Program-made: the position numbers and the translations under genes
Part shown: in pieces, positions 26,020 to 34,976 of the stretch
How positions within the stretch are numbered: position 1 is the stretch's first letter
Layout of the letters: each line of letters starts with the position of its first letter
The notes under the pieces: generated by a model
Told to the model about the DNA's origin: nothing
The model's database searches: none
Seen by the model: the letters and a program-made list of their open reading frames with translations, nothing else
From: Desulfonema magnum
GTDB taxonomy: Bacteria > Desulfobacterota > Desulfobacteria > Desulfobacterales > 4be13
Direction: 5' to 3'
Length of the DNA stretch: 64,000 nt
Assembly (NCBI RefSeq): GCF_017377395.1
Contig: NZ_CP061800.1
Coordinates: 2,294,001 to 2,358,000, forward strand

Positions 26020-28053
26020 TTAATCAACTGGCGGAATGACTTCTTTCACCCTGTTCTCAATCAGCGTGGCTATGGCAGGATCAGGAAGCAAGGCTTTGTC
26101 CGCATAGCTATATTCCAGACCTTCCAATGCCTGAGGAATCTTTGTCTGAATAAAATATCCCCTGCTCAGCATAACAGGAACGACCAGGACATTTCCTTCT
26201 TCCTGAGCTGCTGATACCACATCCGCGACAGCAGGTTCGCCCATTGCCACAAAACCGTAGCGGGCATCTTTCAGTCCGAGTTTGTTTTTAACCTGTGAGG
26301 CCAGGGATGAGAAATTCTGATTCCATTTCTCCAGACATTCGGGAGAATCTCCGCCATGTCCGACCAGCACGGCAATCTCCTGTTCAGGCTGCTGAATGAT
26401 ATCCCCGAGGTGTCCGGCCAAAATGTCAGCCACGGCAGAATTGTCATCCAACGCAGGGGTGAGAATAATTTCCGTGTCCGTGTCTATGGGAATCAGTTCT
26501 TCTTCCTCATGTTCATCTTCATGTCCCGAATCTGCATCTTCCTCGGGCAAAGCATCTCTCAGACCGAGGACATATCTGATTTCTTCAATATGGTTGGAAT
26601 AACTGCAAATAAAAAGAGGAACAGCAATGATTTTATTCACATTCTGCTGTTCAAGCGATTTCGCGGCTGTCCCGATATCCTGATCATGAAACTCCAGAAA
26701 TCCCAGCGCTGTGGGATAAGGCAGTTCCACATCATCAACTGCTTCAGCTACAGCCTGATTCCATTCGGTTTCGTCAGACCCGTGTGCGATGACCATCACG
26801 CCAATGTTTTCGGAACTGTCAAGAGACGGCAGCATCATTGCAAATTCATCTGCCTCACCCAGCATATCATCTGCGATTGCCAAAGCTGGTGATCCGTCTG
26901 CAAAGGCCGTGGGCCACCACATGGGATCCGCATAATTGATCAGATTTTCAAAACTGCTGCTGCCATATCGAAGATGCCAGTGAGACAAATCGCCGTCATG
27001 AGAGTGGACTTTCGTGGCAATGAGATGTGCATATTCGGCGGCTCCTTCCGACACGGATTCAAATCTGTGCCACTCCACCTGATGTTCTCCCCACGGAACC
27101 GTGACTTTGCCCACAGGTTTGTATTCGCATGATACGTTGTGTGTGGCTCCGGATATGGCATCGGTTTTATAATAGGTGACGGTTTCCTTGTTTATCTCCA
27201 TTGAGCCAAATTCTGACCGATACATCGAAGCCATGAAATCCTTTACGTCATCAGGTGTGTAACCTGTCGCAAGGTCGGCCACCGCGTCATACGCGGGTTC
27301 CATGGCAGGATCGTTTAAATACGAAGCGCCGCTGACCCATTTTCCCTTCCATCCGGCAAATACCGCCAGACTTTCCTCCAATTCCTCCGCAGACAGGGCA
27401 ATCTCCTCAACTCTGAAGGCATGTTCGAGCGGTATTGGTTTCAGGTAATTGTCCATAGCGTCTGTTTTCACGGGCCTGAACGCGGAAATATCCGCATCGC
27501 CGCCTGTTTTGGCGGCTGTCCGTAACGTGAAAAAGTCCGGAGGAAAAAGTTTTGCCTGTGCAGATACCTTCCATGCGGTGTCTCCGTCCCGGGGGACAAA
27601 GTAGAAAACAGCATCCTCAGCAGTGAGATAATTATGTTCCGTGGCGTTCAGTTTTATCTTTACATCATAGTCTGCCCATCCCAAATTATCAACGAACAGC
27701 TCCTCTGCCCCGTCTGTGTTCCATTTGGTGACAATTCGGATATCTGCTTTGGAAATCCCCTCAGGATATAGGGCCGTAAAGCCTTCTGTTGCCATAAGTG
27801 CCTGAGCCGACCGAAACGCCAGCCTTTGGCAGAAACACTGCTTTGTACCGCCTTCGGGAAGCAGCTCTGTAAAATTTGTCTGACCTTCCCCATAAGTATA
27901 AGTGTTGACGACGCCATCAGCATCCACGATGGAAAGAGTGTTTGTATTTATCGTGAGAAGCCCTTTGTCATCATCATCCGAATCCCCATTACAGGCCACA
28001 AAAGCAATAAGACACAGAAGCAGTATTGCTGTAAAGCTTATTTTTTTAAACAT
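26020..28053 (-). CDS. lipoprotein with two C-terminal CbiX/CbiK-type chelatase domains
   Basis: 677 residues from the ATG that begins a lipoprotein signal (FKKISFTAILLLCLIAFVAC, lipobox at Cys21); the open frame runs upstream but lacks a start in context. After an Asp-rich spacer comes a ~390-residue domain I do not recognise, with a His-rich turn HSHDGDLSHWHLRYG. The end has two halves of sirohydrochlorin chelatase type: VMVIAHGSDETEW...IIAVPLFICSYSNHIEEI (~414-490) and VLVGHGGDSPECLEKWNQ...VLVVPVMLSRGYFIQ (~561-640), joined by an acidic linker HEDEHEEEE. CbiX/CbiK insert cobalt or iron into sirohydrochlorin, normally in the cytosol; a membrane-anchored exported form fused to another domain is unusual. 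Metal binding or haem handling outside the membrane is inferred. Confidence 0.7.
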   Translation of the reverse strand: MFKKISFTAILLLCLIAFVACNGDSDDDDKGLLTINTNTLSIVDADGVVNTYTYGEGQTNFTELLPEGGTKQCFCQRLAFRSAQALMATEGFTALYPEGISKADIRIVTKWNTDGAEELFVDNLGWADYDVKIKLNATEHNYLTAEDAVFYFVPRDGDTAWKVSAQAKLFPPDFFTLRTAAKTGGDADISAFRPVKTDAMDNYLKPIPLEHAFRVEEIALSAEELEESLAVFAGWKGKWVSGASYLNDPAMEPAYDAVADLATGYTPDDVKDFMASMYRSEFGSMEINKETVTYYKTDAISGATHNVSCEYKPVGKVTVPWGEHQVEWHRFESVSEGAAEYAHLIATKVHSHDGDLSHWHLRYGSSSFENLINYADPMWWPTAFADGSPALAIADDMLGEADEFAMMLPSLDSSENIGVMVIAHGSDETEWNQAVAEAVDDVELPYPTALGFLEFHDQDIGTAAKSLEQQNVNKIIAVPLFICSYSNHIEEIRYVLGLRDALPEEDADSGHEDEHEEEELIPIDTDTEIILTPALDDNSAVADILAGHLGDIIQQPEQEIAVLVGHGGDSPECLEKWNQNFSSLASQVKNKLGLKDARYGFVAMGEPAVADVVSAAQEEGNVLVVPVMLSRGYFIQTKIPQALEGLEYSYADKALLPDPAIATLIENRVKEVIPPVD

Positions 28054-28088
28054 TCTGTCTGATCCTTTCAACTGTGTTGAATTGTCTC

Positions 28089-28123
28089 GAAAAAAACCAG
28101 GTTTTTCCAGAAAACCTGGTTTC
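28089..28123 (-). terminator. intrinsic terminator between the feo run and the lipoprotein gene
   Basis: On the minus strand AAACCAGG is paired with CCTGGTTT and followed by a run of seven T. It ends transcription from feoA-feoB and makes the lipoprotein gene the start of a new unit. Confidence 0.75.
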
Positions 28124-28196
28124 TCTGTTCTGATATTATTTTTTGCTTGAACTAAATATTTTAGGCTAACCAAACTTAAAAAACAAAAAAAACACG

Positions 28197-28544
28197 TTAT
28201 TTTATAAAAAATCCTGTGATGTACGGAGCCGCTTTGACACCCAGGATAACAAAAACTGCGATCACCAGCGTTTCTATGCTGGCCCGGGTACTCACAGACT
28301 TCATAAAAAGGGCAGAGAGAAGATCGGTCATCACGCAAAAAGCAAGCGCTCCCCATACACCGAGTTTTCCAAACACCATCACCATCACCAAGATCATGGG
28401 AATCGCTATGACAGAGCCGTATAAGGCAGTATATATCAAAGGGAGTTGCGCATTTTTTGCAATAATATGAACCATACCTGCCATTCTCGGACAGATAATG
28501 AAGAATGACAATCCCATGGCCGCAACAAACATTTCTCTTGTCAT
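28197..28544 (-). CDS. small integral membrane protein of the feo operon
   Basis: 115 residues from the ATG with GGGAG seven bases upstream. Four hydrophobic helices: MFVAAMGLSFFIICPRMAGM, YTALYGSVIAIPMILVMVMV, GALAFCVMTDLLSALFM and TLVIAVFVILGVKAAPYITG. No known domain recognised. It shares the ATGA overlap with the FeoB-associated peptide gene and is therefore part of the ferrous-iron import operon; similar four-helix proteins are seen after feoB in other Desulfobacterota (recollection, moderate). Confidence 0.7.
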   Translation of the reverse strand: MTREMFVAAMGLSFFIICPRMAGMVHIIAKNAQLPLIYTALYGSVIAIPMILVMVMVFGKLGVWGALAFCVMTDLLSALFMKSVSTRASIETLVIAVFVILGVKAAPYITGFFIK

Positions 28545-28717
28545 TTGTATCTCCCTTGTCCTGAGAACTGATCGCATGATTCGCCAGCATCGCATGAGGA
28601 ACAGCCAAAGGCGCAATTTTCACATTTTCCCGAACCCTCGGACAGCTTCCGAATATATCTCACCACATATGCGACAGCCCAGGCCACAATAAGAAAAACC
28701 AGTATTTTTTCCAACAT
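28541..28717 (-). CDS. FeoB-associated Cys-rich membrane peptide
   Basis: 58 residues, too short for most ORF scans. ATG follows GGAGG. One membrane helix (ILVFLIVAWAVAYVVRYI) then KCENCAFGCSSCDAGESC, i.e. C-x2-C-x4-C-x2-C-x5-C. This is the pattern of the FeoB-associated Cys-rich membrane protein family. It likely sits beside FeoB and binds iron or relays redox state. Its stop overlaps the start of the next gene (ATGA), and it begins 40 bases after the feoB stop. Confidence 0.85.
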   Translation of the reverse strand: MLEKILVFLIVAWAVAYVVRYIRKLSEGSGKCENCAFGCSSCDAGESCDQFSGQGRYK

Positions 28718-28757
28718 TTTTTGCCTCCGATATCTGAATAGCGTGAGAAATGATGTC

Positions 28758-30968
28758 TCAGATCAGCGAGCCGATTTGAAAGACCAGTACGGACAGTCCG
28801 AACGCCAGTGCAGTATTAAAAATCATTGAGAACGCGCCCCATTTCCATGATCCGGCTTCTTTGGCAATACACACCACAGCGACAAAACAGGGTGCGTAAA
28901 AAACCGTAAAAATCATAAGGCTTATTGCCACCAAAGGATTCCAGTTTGGCGAAGCTGCGAGCCTTTGGGCCAGGGATGTGTATTCCTCCGGATCAACTTC
29001 TCCCAGAGAATAAGCAGTCCCCAGGGTGGACACCACCACTTCTTTGGCGGCAAATCCGCCCACCAGGGCAATATTGGTGCGCCAGTCAAATCCTGCCAGT
29101 TTTGTCACGCTTTCCAAAGCTGTTCCGATGCGGCCCGCGGCAGAGTATCTTAATGCGGTTTCTGATTCCTGTGCGTCAATTTCTGAGAGCTGCTGAGTCA
29201 ATGCCAGAGCATCCAGTGAGAGCTGAGTATCCTGGTCCGCGAATTCAAGTTCCTGAACCACAGAACCCGAAACCGCCGCTTTGACTGCTTCCCGCTTTCC
29301 TTCAAACTTCTCCGTTTCTGACTCAGGCAGCCCGGGAAAGGTCATCATGGCCCACAACAGCACAGATATTCCCAGTATGATGGTTCCTGCTTTTTTAATG
29401 TACTGCCAGGTCAGCTCCCATGTATGAATCATCAGCCCCTTGAAGGTGGGCAGACGATATGGCGGAAGTTCCATGACAAAGGGCGTGGCTTCGCCTTTTA
29501 TAATCGTGAGTCTCAGGATTTTTGCCACAATGAGCGCACCGCCCCAGGCAATGAGCGTCAGAATAAACATCATCATGGCTTCATTTTCACTGAAGAATGC
29601 GGCGATCAGCAGCGCGAACACCGGCAGTTTCGCACCGCAGTTCATAAACGGAGCCGTCAGCAATGTCGCGAGCCGTTCGCGAGGCGATCTCAGGGTCCGC
29701 GTAGCCATGACACCGGGAACTGCGCATCCTCCGGCAATACCGCCGGACACGATATAAGCCATGACCGAGCTGCCGTGAAGCCCGAACATTTTAAATACTC
29801 TGTCCAGCATGAATGCGACCCTGGCCAGATAGCCCGAGTCCTCCAGCAGGGCAATACCGAAAAACATGAACATAATCAGCGGTGCAAACCCCATCACACC
29901 GCCCACGCCGTCTATGATTCCCGAAACAATGAGGGACTGGAGAAGACCGTCCGGCAGATTCGCGGAGACTGTGTCTGCCAGCCATCCGAAAAAGTTCTCT
30001 GTCCAGCCCACCGGGGTTTCGCTGTAAGTAAATGTAAAATGATAAAGCCCCATCAGAATCAGCAGCATGATAATGGGTCCCATAAACCGGTTGGTAAGTA
30101 CCCTGTCTATTTTATCAGAGACATAAAGTCTGTTTTTATCATATTTCTGGTGAAACACGTCGTCCTGCCTGAGCAGAGAGCTGATATAGCCGTAACGATA
30201 ATCTGCGATCATGGCTTCAGGATAGGTATCCAGAGTGCGTTGCAGATGATGGGATATCTTTTCCACCTTTTTCTCAAGCCTGGCAGCCAGGGAAGGATTG
30301 GCTTCCTGTCCTTTTTTTAAAATCTGTTCGTCATTTTCCAGATACTTTATTGCAATCCAGCGGGACGGATAACACTCCGTCATAAAACGATTTTTCTCAA
30401 TATCATCCTGCATCTGACGAATGACTCCGTCCAAATCTTGTCCGTAGGATATCTCCAGCGGTTCCTGTTTCTGCTTTGTCTTTGCAACCTCAGCAGCGCT
30501 GTCCATGAGTTCCTGCCTGCCCTGGCCGGTTCTGGCGATAACGGGAAGAACCGGAACGGCCAGCAGGTCAGAGAGTTTTTTCGTATCAATCTCTATTCCC
30601 CGATTTTTTGCCACATCCATCATATTCAGTGCGACACAGGAGGGGACCCCCAGTTCAAGCAGTTGGACTGTCAGATAAAGATTTCGCTCCAGATTGGACG
30701 CGTCCACGATATCAATGGTCACTTCCGGTTTTTCACTGACCAGGAAATCTCTGGCAACCACCTCCTCCTCAGAGTAGGCTGTGAGCGAATAGGTTCCGGG
30801 AAGGTCAACAATGTGCATTTTATACCCATTATAGGCATAAATGCCTTCCTTTTTATCCACAGTAACTCCCGGATAATTTCCCACATGCTGGCGAGATCCG
30901 GTCAGTCCGTTGAACAGCGTAGTTTTCCCGGAATTCGGGTTTCCCCCTAATGCGACAGTTGCTTCCAT
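28758..30968 (-). CDS. feoB: ferrous iron transport protein B
   Basis: 736 residues, normal length. The N-terminal G domain has GNPNSGKTTLFN (G1), GNYPGVTVDKKEG (G2), HIVDLPGTYSL (G3) and ALNMMDVAKN (G4, NxxD). The helical guanine-dissociation-inhibitor region follows to ~275. The membrane part has two Gate-type repeats with CAVPGVMATRTL and FAAKEVVVSTLG, the Cys in the first being the conserved pore Cys. FeoB moves Fe2+ from periplasm to cytoplasm. feoA ends two bases before the start codon, so the two are co-translated. Confidence 0.95.
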   Translation of the reverse strand: MEATVALGGNPNSGKTTLFNGLTGSRQHVGNYPGVTVDKKEGIYAYNGYKMHIVDLPGTYSLTAYSEEEVVARDFLVSEKPEVTIDIVDASNLERNLYLTVQLLELGVPSCVALNMMDVAKNRGIEIDTKKLSDLLAVPVLPVIARTGQGRQELMDSAAEVAKTKQKQEPLEISYGQDLDGVIRQMQDDIEKNRFMTECYPSRWIAIKYLENDEQILKKGQEANPSLAARLEKKVEKISHHLQRTLDTYPEAMIADYRYGYISSLLRQDDVFHQKYDKNRLYVSDKIDRVLTNRFMGPIIMLLILMGLYHFTFTYSETPVGWTENFFGWLADTVSANLPDGLLQSLIVSGIIDGVGGVMGFAPLIMFMFFGIALLEDSGYLARVAFMLDRVFKMFGLHGSSVMAYIVSGGIAGGCAVPGVMATRTLRSPRERLATLLTAPFMNCGAKLPVFALLIAAFFSENEAMMMFILTLIAWGGALIVAKILRLTIIKGEATPFVMELPPYRLPTFKGLMIHTWELTWQYIKKAGTIILGISVLLWAMMTFPGLPESETEKFEGKREAVKAAVSGSVVQELEFADQDTQLSLDALALTQQLSEIDAQESETALRYSAAGRIGTALESVTKLAGFDWRTNIALVGGFAAKEVVVSTLGTAYSLGEVDPEEYTSLAQRLAASPNWNPLVAISLMIFTVFYAPCFVAVVCIAKEAGSWKWGAFSMIFNTALAFGLSVLVFQIGSLI

Positions 30969-30970
30969 GC

Positions 30971-31204
30971 TTATGACACCTCCACTTCGATATGGTTTGC
31001 TTCGTTGTTTCTCAGCGTGAGTGTGAATCCTCTGACCCTCAGTGCCACAGGATCATACAGGGGCGCCCGTCCCTGAACCATAATTTCCGTTCCGGGAACA
31101 AGGCCCATGTCCCGGATACGTCTGCCCAGCTCGCCCCCCACTTTTACAGCAGATATGGTTCCCGACTGATTATCCTGCATATGTCGCATAGTTAACCGAT
31201 TCAT
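30971..31204 (-). CDS. feoA: ferrous iron transport protein A
   Basis: 77 residues with the FeoA SH3 fold: VGGELGRRIRDMGLVPGTEI, then PVALRVRGFTLTLRNNEA. AAGGAGG lies eight bases before the ATG. It opens the ferrous-iron operon feoA-feoB-Cys-rich peptide-membrane protein. It is one of three FeoA-type genes in 20 kb. The upstream ~60 bases contain an AT-rich segment (GAGAACAAATCATTA) that has only weak likeness to a Fur box. Confidence 0.95.
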   Translation of the reverse strand: MNRLTMRHMQDNQSGTISAVKVGGELGRRIRDMGLVPGTEIMVQGRAPLYDPVALRVRGFTLTLRNNEANHIEVEVS

Positions 31205-32002
31205 TTGTAAACCTCCTTGTTAATGATTTGTTCTCAATCTCAAAAAGACGGCTGATCATAGAGCTAAAGAGCATAGGTGTCAACAAAAAAAGTTCGTCTT
31301 GCCAAAAAAATGTTTGTCGTACAAAATTTTTTTTATGATTTCAAACTTTTTCTTGTCCCCATGATTCGGATGGGAATCCAGTGGGGACAGTTCGTATCCC
31401 GGTGTGCAAAGAAATGGCATGATTTGTCTCGTTTGTCTCGTTCCCATGGTTTGCGTGGGAATGCAGTACGGACACTTTGCGTCCTGGTGTGCAGGGAAGC
31501 CATAAGTACCTGTGCAAAAGTTTTTTATATATCTTTTTTTCTGCGAACAGCGGAGAAACCCGGCTTTTTCCTTCAGGGTCCCATAGGGAACACAGACTGA
31601 AAACAGCCCGGCAATCATCGTGAGGGCGAATGAATGCTGTCCGCGGGCAAGTATCCGAACCCTGATGAAAGGATTTGCCTGATTTCGGTTCGGTCCGCGT
31701 CACCGCTTCCGTAATGATTCAGAGGTTCGGAGCGGGACAGAAATCCTGGGAATCCTTTCATTGACAAAGTTTCCATTTGTGGGATAATTGAAAACAGCCT
31801 GGCGATTCATTGCCGGATTGAAATAAAAACGCTTTAAATTTTAACGGAGGCTTCTGTGTCAGACTTCAGATCATCGGATGCTGATCATGTTCTGTTCGGT
31901 CTGGGGCTGTGTGCCTGCCTGCTTTTCCTGCGGATTTTGCCGGGACAAGAAACTGCTGTTATCAGCGACCGAATTGTGACACTATAAATCAGGGAGGTTT
32001 TT
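31205..32002. other. gene-free stretch of dispersed repeats
   Basis: No gene supported. Contents seen: a GTTCCCATGG-TTTGCGTGGGAA type repeat (31361-31500; again near 39880), the left half of a family A MITE (31505-31575), a TCCGAACCCTGATGAAAGGAT repeat (31654-31676; again near 39957 and 43321), a hairpin-type CTGGCGATTCATTGCCGG, and a degenerate leader GGAGGCTTCTGTGTCAGA (31847) that recurs upstream of the C25 peptidase gene (34904). The last ~50 bases match the leader of the intact hicB copy. Confidence 0.6.
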
Positions 32003-32472
32003 ATGCAACTGAATATTAAGTATCTGATCAGAAGTTCTTGTGTATTTTTTATAAATAAATCAGGGAGTGCGAAAATGAAGGCCCTGGCCGGAATTTTCGC
32101 ATACTGCCGAAAGCGAAAATTCCGGCCAGGGCCTTCATTTCCGCACTCCTCCGGTCCGCATTCTTCCGGGCGGAAGTTCTTATAAATAAATATGGAAAAA
32201 CTTATGGTCAGGTACTTACTATCGAGGTTTGGAAAAAAAAGAAATGGTTTATTGCCAAATGTCCCGAGCTGGATTTTATTTCCCAGGGAAAGACACGGGA
32301 TGAGGCAGGGAAGAATCTTTTGGAGGTCATGGAAATACAATTCGAGGAAATGGCGGAGCTGGGGACTTTGGAAGATTGTCTGGCCGAATGCGGATATGAA
32401 AAAAGGACGGACATATTTGTTCCTCTGTATAAAAAAATCGTTTCGGAACAATACTCATTGCGGATTGCATGA
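32003..32472 (+). pseudogene. hicB antitoxin (copy 1), interrupted by a MITE
   Basis: ATG CAA CTG AAT ATT A is cut by a 198-bp element, after which CT ATC GAG GTT TGG continues. With the element and one TA removed the frame is whole and encodes MQLNITIEVWKKKKWFIAKC, then PELDFISQGKTRDEAGKNLL, 89 residues, nearly the same as the intact copy 2.3 kb downstream. HicB proteins neutralise the HicA mRNA interferase and repress their operon. This copy is dead, and the toxin partner behind it is also truncated. Confidence 0.9.
32019..32216. mobile_element. family A MITE, 198 bp, inserted at TA in hicB
   Basis: Ends AGTATCTGATCAGAAGTTCT and GGAAAAACTTATGGTCAGGT-ACT, inverted; TA is present on both sides and only once in the uninterrupted copy of the gene. 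The inside is a near-perfect palindrome (32063-32150) of the GGGAGTGC type, so this copy is a hybrid of two repeat kinds. Confidence 0.88.
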
Positions 32473-32519
32473 TGCCGAAAATTTCACCCACGGATTGGAA
32501 GACACAGACTTGGGCGTGA
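32469..32519 (+). pseudogene. hicA toxin remnant (copy 1)
   Basis: MMPKISPTDWKTQ is identical to the start of the intact HicA at 34586, but then the sequence departs (TWA, stop). The rest of the toxin gene is gone. The overlap ATGATG with the hicB stop is the same as in the intact copy. Confidence 0.85.
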
Positions 32520-32544
32520 GCTGAATTCATTGATCTGATTAAAT

Positions 32545-33080
32545 AATTTTTCCTGATTATAACGGATTTAGGGGAGGCTTCCCGGCGGCACTGTCATTCC
32601 GATTTCAACCCGGAACCCGCCGTTTATGCGGCAAAGGATTCAATGGTTCGGACAGTTTTTGCAGACAAATTTCACTGAGACAGAACTTATCCTTATGATA
32701 TCATTTTTATTTTACAGGCCTGCCGTATTTATTCGCATGTCAGCTTCCGGGCTGACATGAAATAAAATGCGGCTCCGATCTGAAAAATTTCCTGCAAATT
32801 TTGTCATTTTTTTCAAAAGGAAAAACTTACAAAATTTGTAAGTTTTTGTATAACTGTCTTAAATTAACAGCAATAAAAACTTACAAAAAATGTAACTTTT
32901 CCGATTCCGGAAACAGGGCGGTTTTTACGGAATCCGCCGTTAAAAACTGTCCGAACCATTGCACGGGCACAGGCTTTTTAAAATTTTCCCCGGAATGACA
33001 TGCGGGGAAAACGGCATCTTCCGGCATAATAATTTCAGGATGTTGTGCCCTCCCCTAAATCCGTTATAATCAGAATTTTT
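32545..33080. mobile_element. 536-bp element with nested inverted repeats, no gene
   Basis: Outer ends: TGATTATAACGGATTTAGGGG and the inverse CCCCTAAATCCGTTATAATCA. Inner arms: CAATGGTTCGGACAGTTTTT (32641) and its inverse (32942-32961). At the centre AAAACTTACAAAATTTGTAAG is a further palindrome. A solo end occurs at 50277-50309. No coding sequence of note; looks like a non-autonomous element. Confidence 0.7.
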
Positions 33081-33296
33081 CTAAATCAGGAAACTGGCTT
33101 CTCGTCTTGCTGACAGTTTTTTAAGCCGATATACGCCGTCGCTAACGGCAGGTATGAAATGCGGTTCAGCAGGCCGGGCTGAGGAACGAAGCCCGATGCC
33201 GACGACCTGCTCTCATACCGACCTGACTATGAAAGTATCGGGTTTCCTTCCTCAGTCTGAACTGTATAACTTTTTTAAATAATATAAGGAGAATAT

Positions 33297-33542
33297 ATGA
33301 TAATGCCGGTAATTAGCCGATCAATGTATTGGAATGATCATCTGCCGCCGCATTTTCACGCAAAATATGGCGAATATGAAATAACAGTGGGCATTACAAG
33401 CGGAGTGATCGAGGGAAAATTTCCAAAGCGGGCTTTGAAACTTGTGCCTGAATGGTATGATATGCATAAGGACGAACTGATGGAAAACTGGGAACTCTGC
33501 CGACAGCAGGAACCTGTAAAACCCATACAGCCCCTGGAGTAA
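33297..33542 (+). CDS. DUF4160 domain protein (copy 1)
   Basis: 81 residues. ISRSMYWNDHLPPHFHAKYGEYE followed by IEGKFPKRALKLVPEWYDMH is the DUF4160 signature: a small alpha/beta protein with a PPHFHA His motif. It is regularly found in front of DUF2442 genes, as here with a six-base gap, and the pair is often regarded as a TA-like or small accessory module; no activity is established. AAGGAG lies five bases before the start. Another pair is encoded at 40189-40705. Confidence 0.8.
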   Translation: MIMPVISRSMYWNDHLPPHFHAKYGEYEITVGITSGVIEGKFPKRALKLVPEWYDMHKDELMENWELCRQQEPVKPIQPLE

Positions 33543-33548
33543 AATATT

Positions 33549-33836
33549 ATGATACTGCACGTTAAAAAGGCAAAATATTTCAGTGATTATAAGATAGAAC
33601 TGTTTTTTAATGACGGACGCGGAGGTGTCGCGGACCTGAGCAATATTTTGCACGGAGTTTTCGAACCTCTCAGAGACAAGTCCCTGTTTTCACAGTTTAG
33701 GGTGGATGAGGAACTGGATACCGTCACATGGGCCAACGGTGCGGATATCGCACCTGAATATCTTTATTTTTTGGCTTTTAAAGATGAGCCTGATCTTCAG
33801 GAGCAGTTTAAAAAATGGGGATATGTCAAGGGCTGA
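33549..33836 (+). CDS. DUF2442 domain protein (copy 1)
   Basis: 95 residues: YKIELFFNDGRGGVADLSNI, FEPLRDKSLFSQFRVDEELD and TVTWANGADIAPEYLYFLAF, the standard DUF2442 (NE0471 N-terminal-like) fold. It forms a two-gene unit with the DUF4160 gene just upstream. Function unknown; DNA or partner binding has been suggested for the family. Full length. Confidence 0.8.
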   Translation: MILHVKKAKYFSDYKIELFFNDGRGGVADLSNILHGVFEPLRDKSLFSQFRVDEELDTVTWANGADIAPEYLYFLAFKDEPDLQEQFKKWGYVKG

Positions 33837-34319
33837 CCCGTCGCTCCGGCGGCTGCGGGTGAAGATTTTTAATTCCGTCATCTCAGGATCACAGGGAATC
33901 TGATCTGCTTCGACATGTGCCGCTGGTAAAGGCAGGTGTGAGAGTCGGAGAAGGGTCGGATTTTGTTCCTCAGCCTATTCTTGTGACTGGTAATTCACAT
34001 TGTTTTTGTCCCGTCAGGGACGATATGAAAATAGCCCGGCAATTCATTGCCGGGTGAAGAAAACGCCAAGTTGTCAAGTCCCGTAGGGACGGCTGATAAT
34101 AGGCCGGTAATTTATTACCGGCTAATCTATTACTGGTGAGAGATTGTTTTCCGACATGAAACATATTGCAAAAATGACGGAAATGACATATCAGTCTGGC
34201 TGTTCCCTTTTTAATTCGGTTAAAAACATCTGTCCACTTCTTTTCGTGCGGATTTTGCCGGGACAGAAACTGCCGTTGTCAGCGGCTGAATTGTGACACC
34301 ATAAACCAGGGAGGTTTTT
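33837..34319. other. gene-free stretch with small hairpins
   Basis: Two copies of the short palindrome CCCGGCAATTCATTGCCGGG (34035-34054) and GCCGGTAATTTATTACCGGC (34103-34122), each next to GTCCCGTAGGGAC-like sequence. The last ~75 bases are the leader of the intact hicB and match the leader of copy 1. No gene seen. Confidence 0.65.
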
Positions 34320-34589
34320 ATGCAACTGAACATTACCATTGAGGTTTGGAAAAAAAAGAAATGGTTTGTCGCCAAATGTCCCGAACTGGATTTTATTTCC
34401 CAGGGAAAGACCCGGGATGAGGCAAGGAACAATCTTTTGGAGGTCATGGAAATACAATTCGAGGAAATGGCGGATATGGGGACTTTGGAAGACTATCTGG
34501 CCGAATGCGGATATGAAAGAAGGACGGACATGTTTGTCCCTCTGTATAAAAAAATCGTTTCGGAACAATACTCACTACGGATTGCATGA
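34320..34589 (+). CDS. hicB: HicB-family antitoxin (copy 2, intact)
   Basis: 89 residues: NITIEVWKKKKWFVAKCPEL, DFISQGKTRDEARNNLLEVM. This is the degraded-RNaseH-like HicB fold. GGGAGG is five bases before the ATG. It precedes hicA with an ATGATG overlap, the antitoxin-first order. HicB binds the toxin and the promoter. The same gene 2.3 kb upstream is destroyed by a MITE, so this is the working copy of a duplicated module. Confidence 0.88.
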   Translation: MQLNITIEVWKKKKWFVAKCPELDFISQGKTRDEARNNLLEVMEIQFEEMADMGTLEDYLAECGYERRTDMFVPLYKKIVSEQYSLRIA

Positions 34590-34819
34590 TGCCAAAAATT
34601 TCACCCACAGACTGGAAGACGCAGATCCGGATATTTCAATTGCACGGATGTCAGTATAAGCGTAAGAAAGGATCGCATCACATACTCACCTGCCCGAATG
34701 CCATGCGGGCGGTTGTCATTCCGGAGTATGATGAGATTGATGCCGAGATCATCAGAAGCAATATGCGTACTGCGGGAATGAGCCGTGAAAGGTACTTTGA
34801 ACTTCTTAGCCAGATTTAA
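34586..34819 (+). CDS. hicA: HicA-family mRNA interferase toxin (copy 2)
   Basis: 77 residues: KISPTDWKTQIRIFQLHGCQ, then KRKKGSHHILTCP with the catalytic His in GSHH, and AVVIPEYDEIDAEIIRSNMR. HicA binds RNA through a dsRBD-like fold and cleaves mRNA. The His and the GSH setting are intact, so the toxin is probably active and held by the HicB encoded in front. Confidence 0.88.
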   Translation: MMPKISPTDWKTQIRIFQLHGCQYKRKKGSHHILTCPNAMRAVVIPEYDEIDAEIIRSNMRTAGMSRERYFELLSQI

Positions 34820-34976
34820 GAGGATAAGTTGTCATGTCAGGCTCTTCTGAGCATGGACATTTGAAAACAACTTGGGAAATTCATTAACCACTTAAAATTG
34901 TAAAGGAGATTTTTGTGTCAGATGTCAGATTATTAAATCAACTCGTCCCTATGGGACTAAAAAACAGGAGTTAACT

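Noticed and set aside
26020..28623. Single 867-residue protein
   Set aside because: The first 190 codons run through feo-operon genes and a terminator; a lipoprotein signal with its own ATG starts at 28053.
31205..31265. Fur box upstream of feoA
   Set aside because: GAGAACAAATCATTA gives too few matches to the Fur consensus; not listed as a site.
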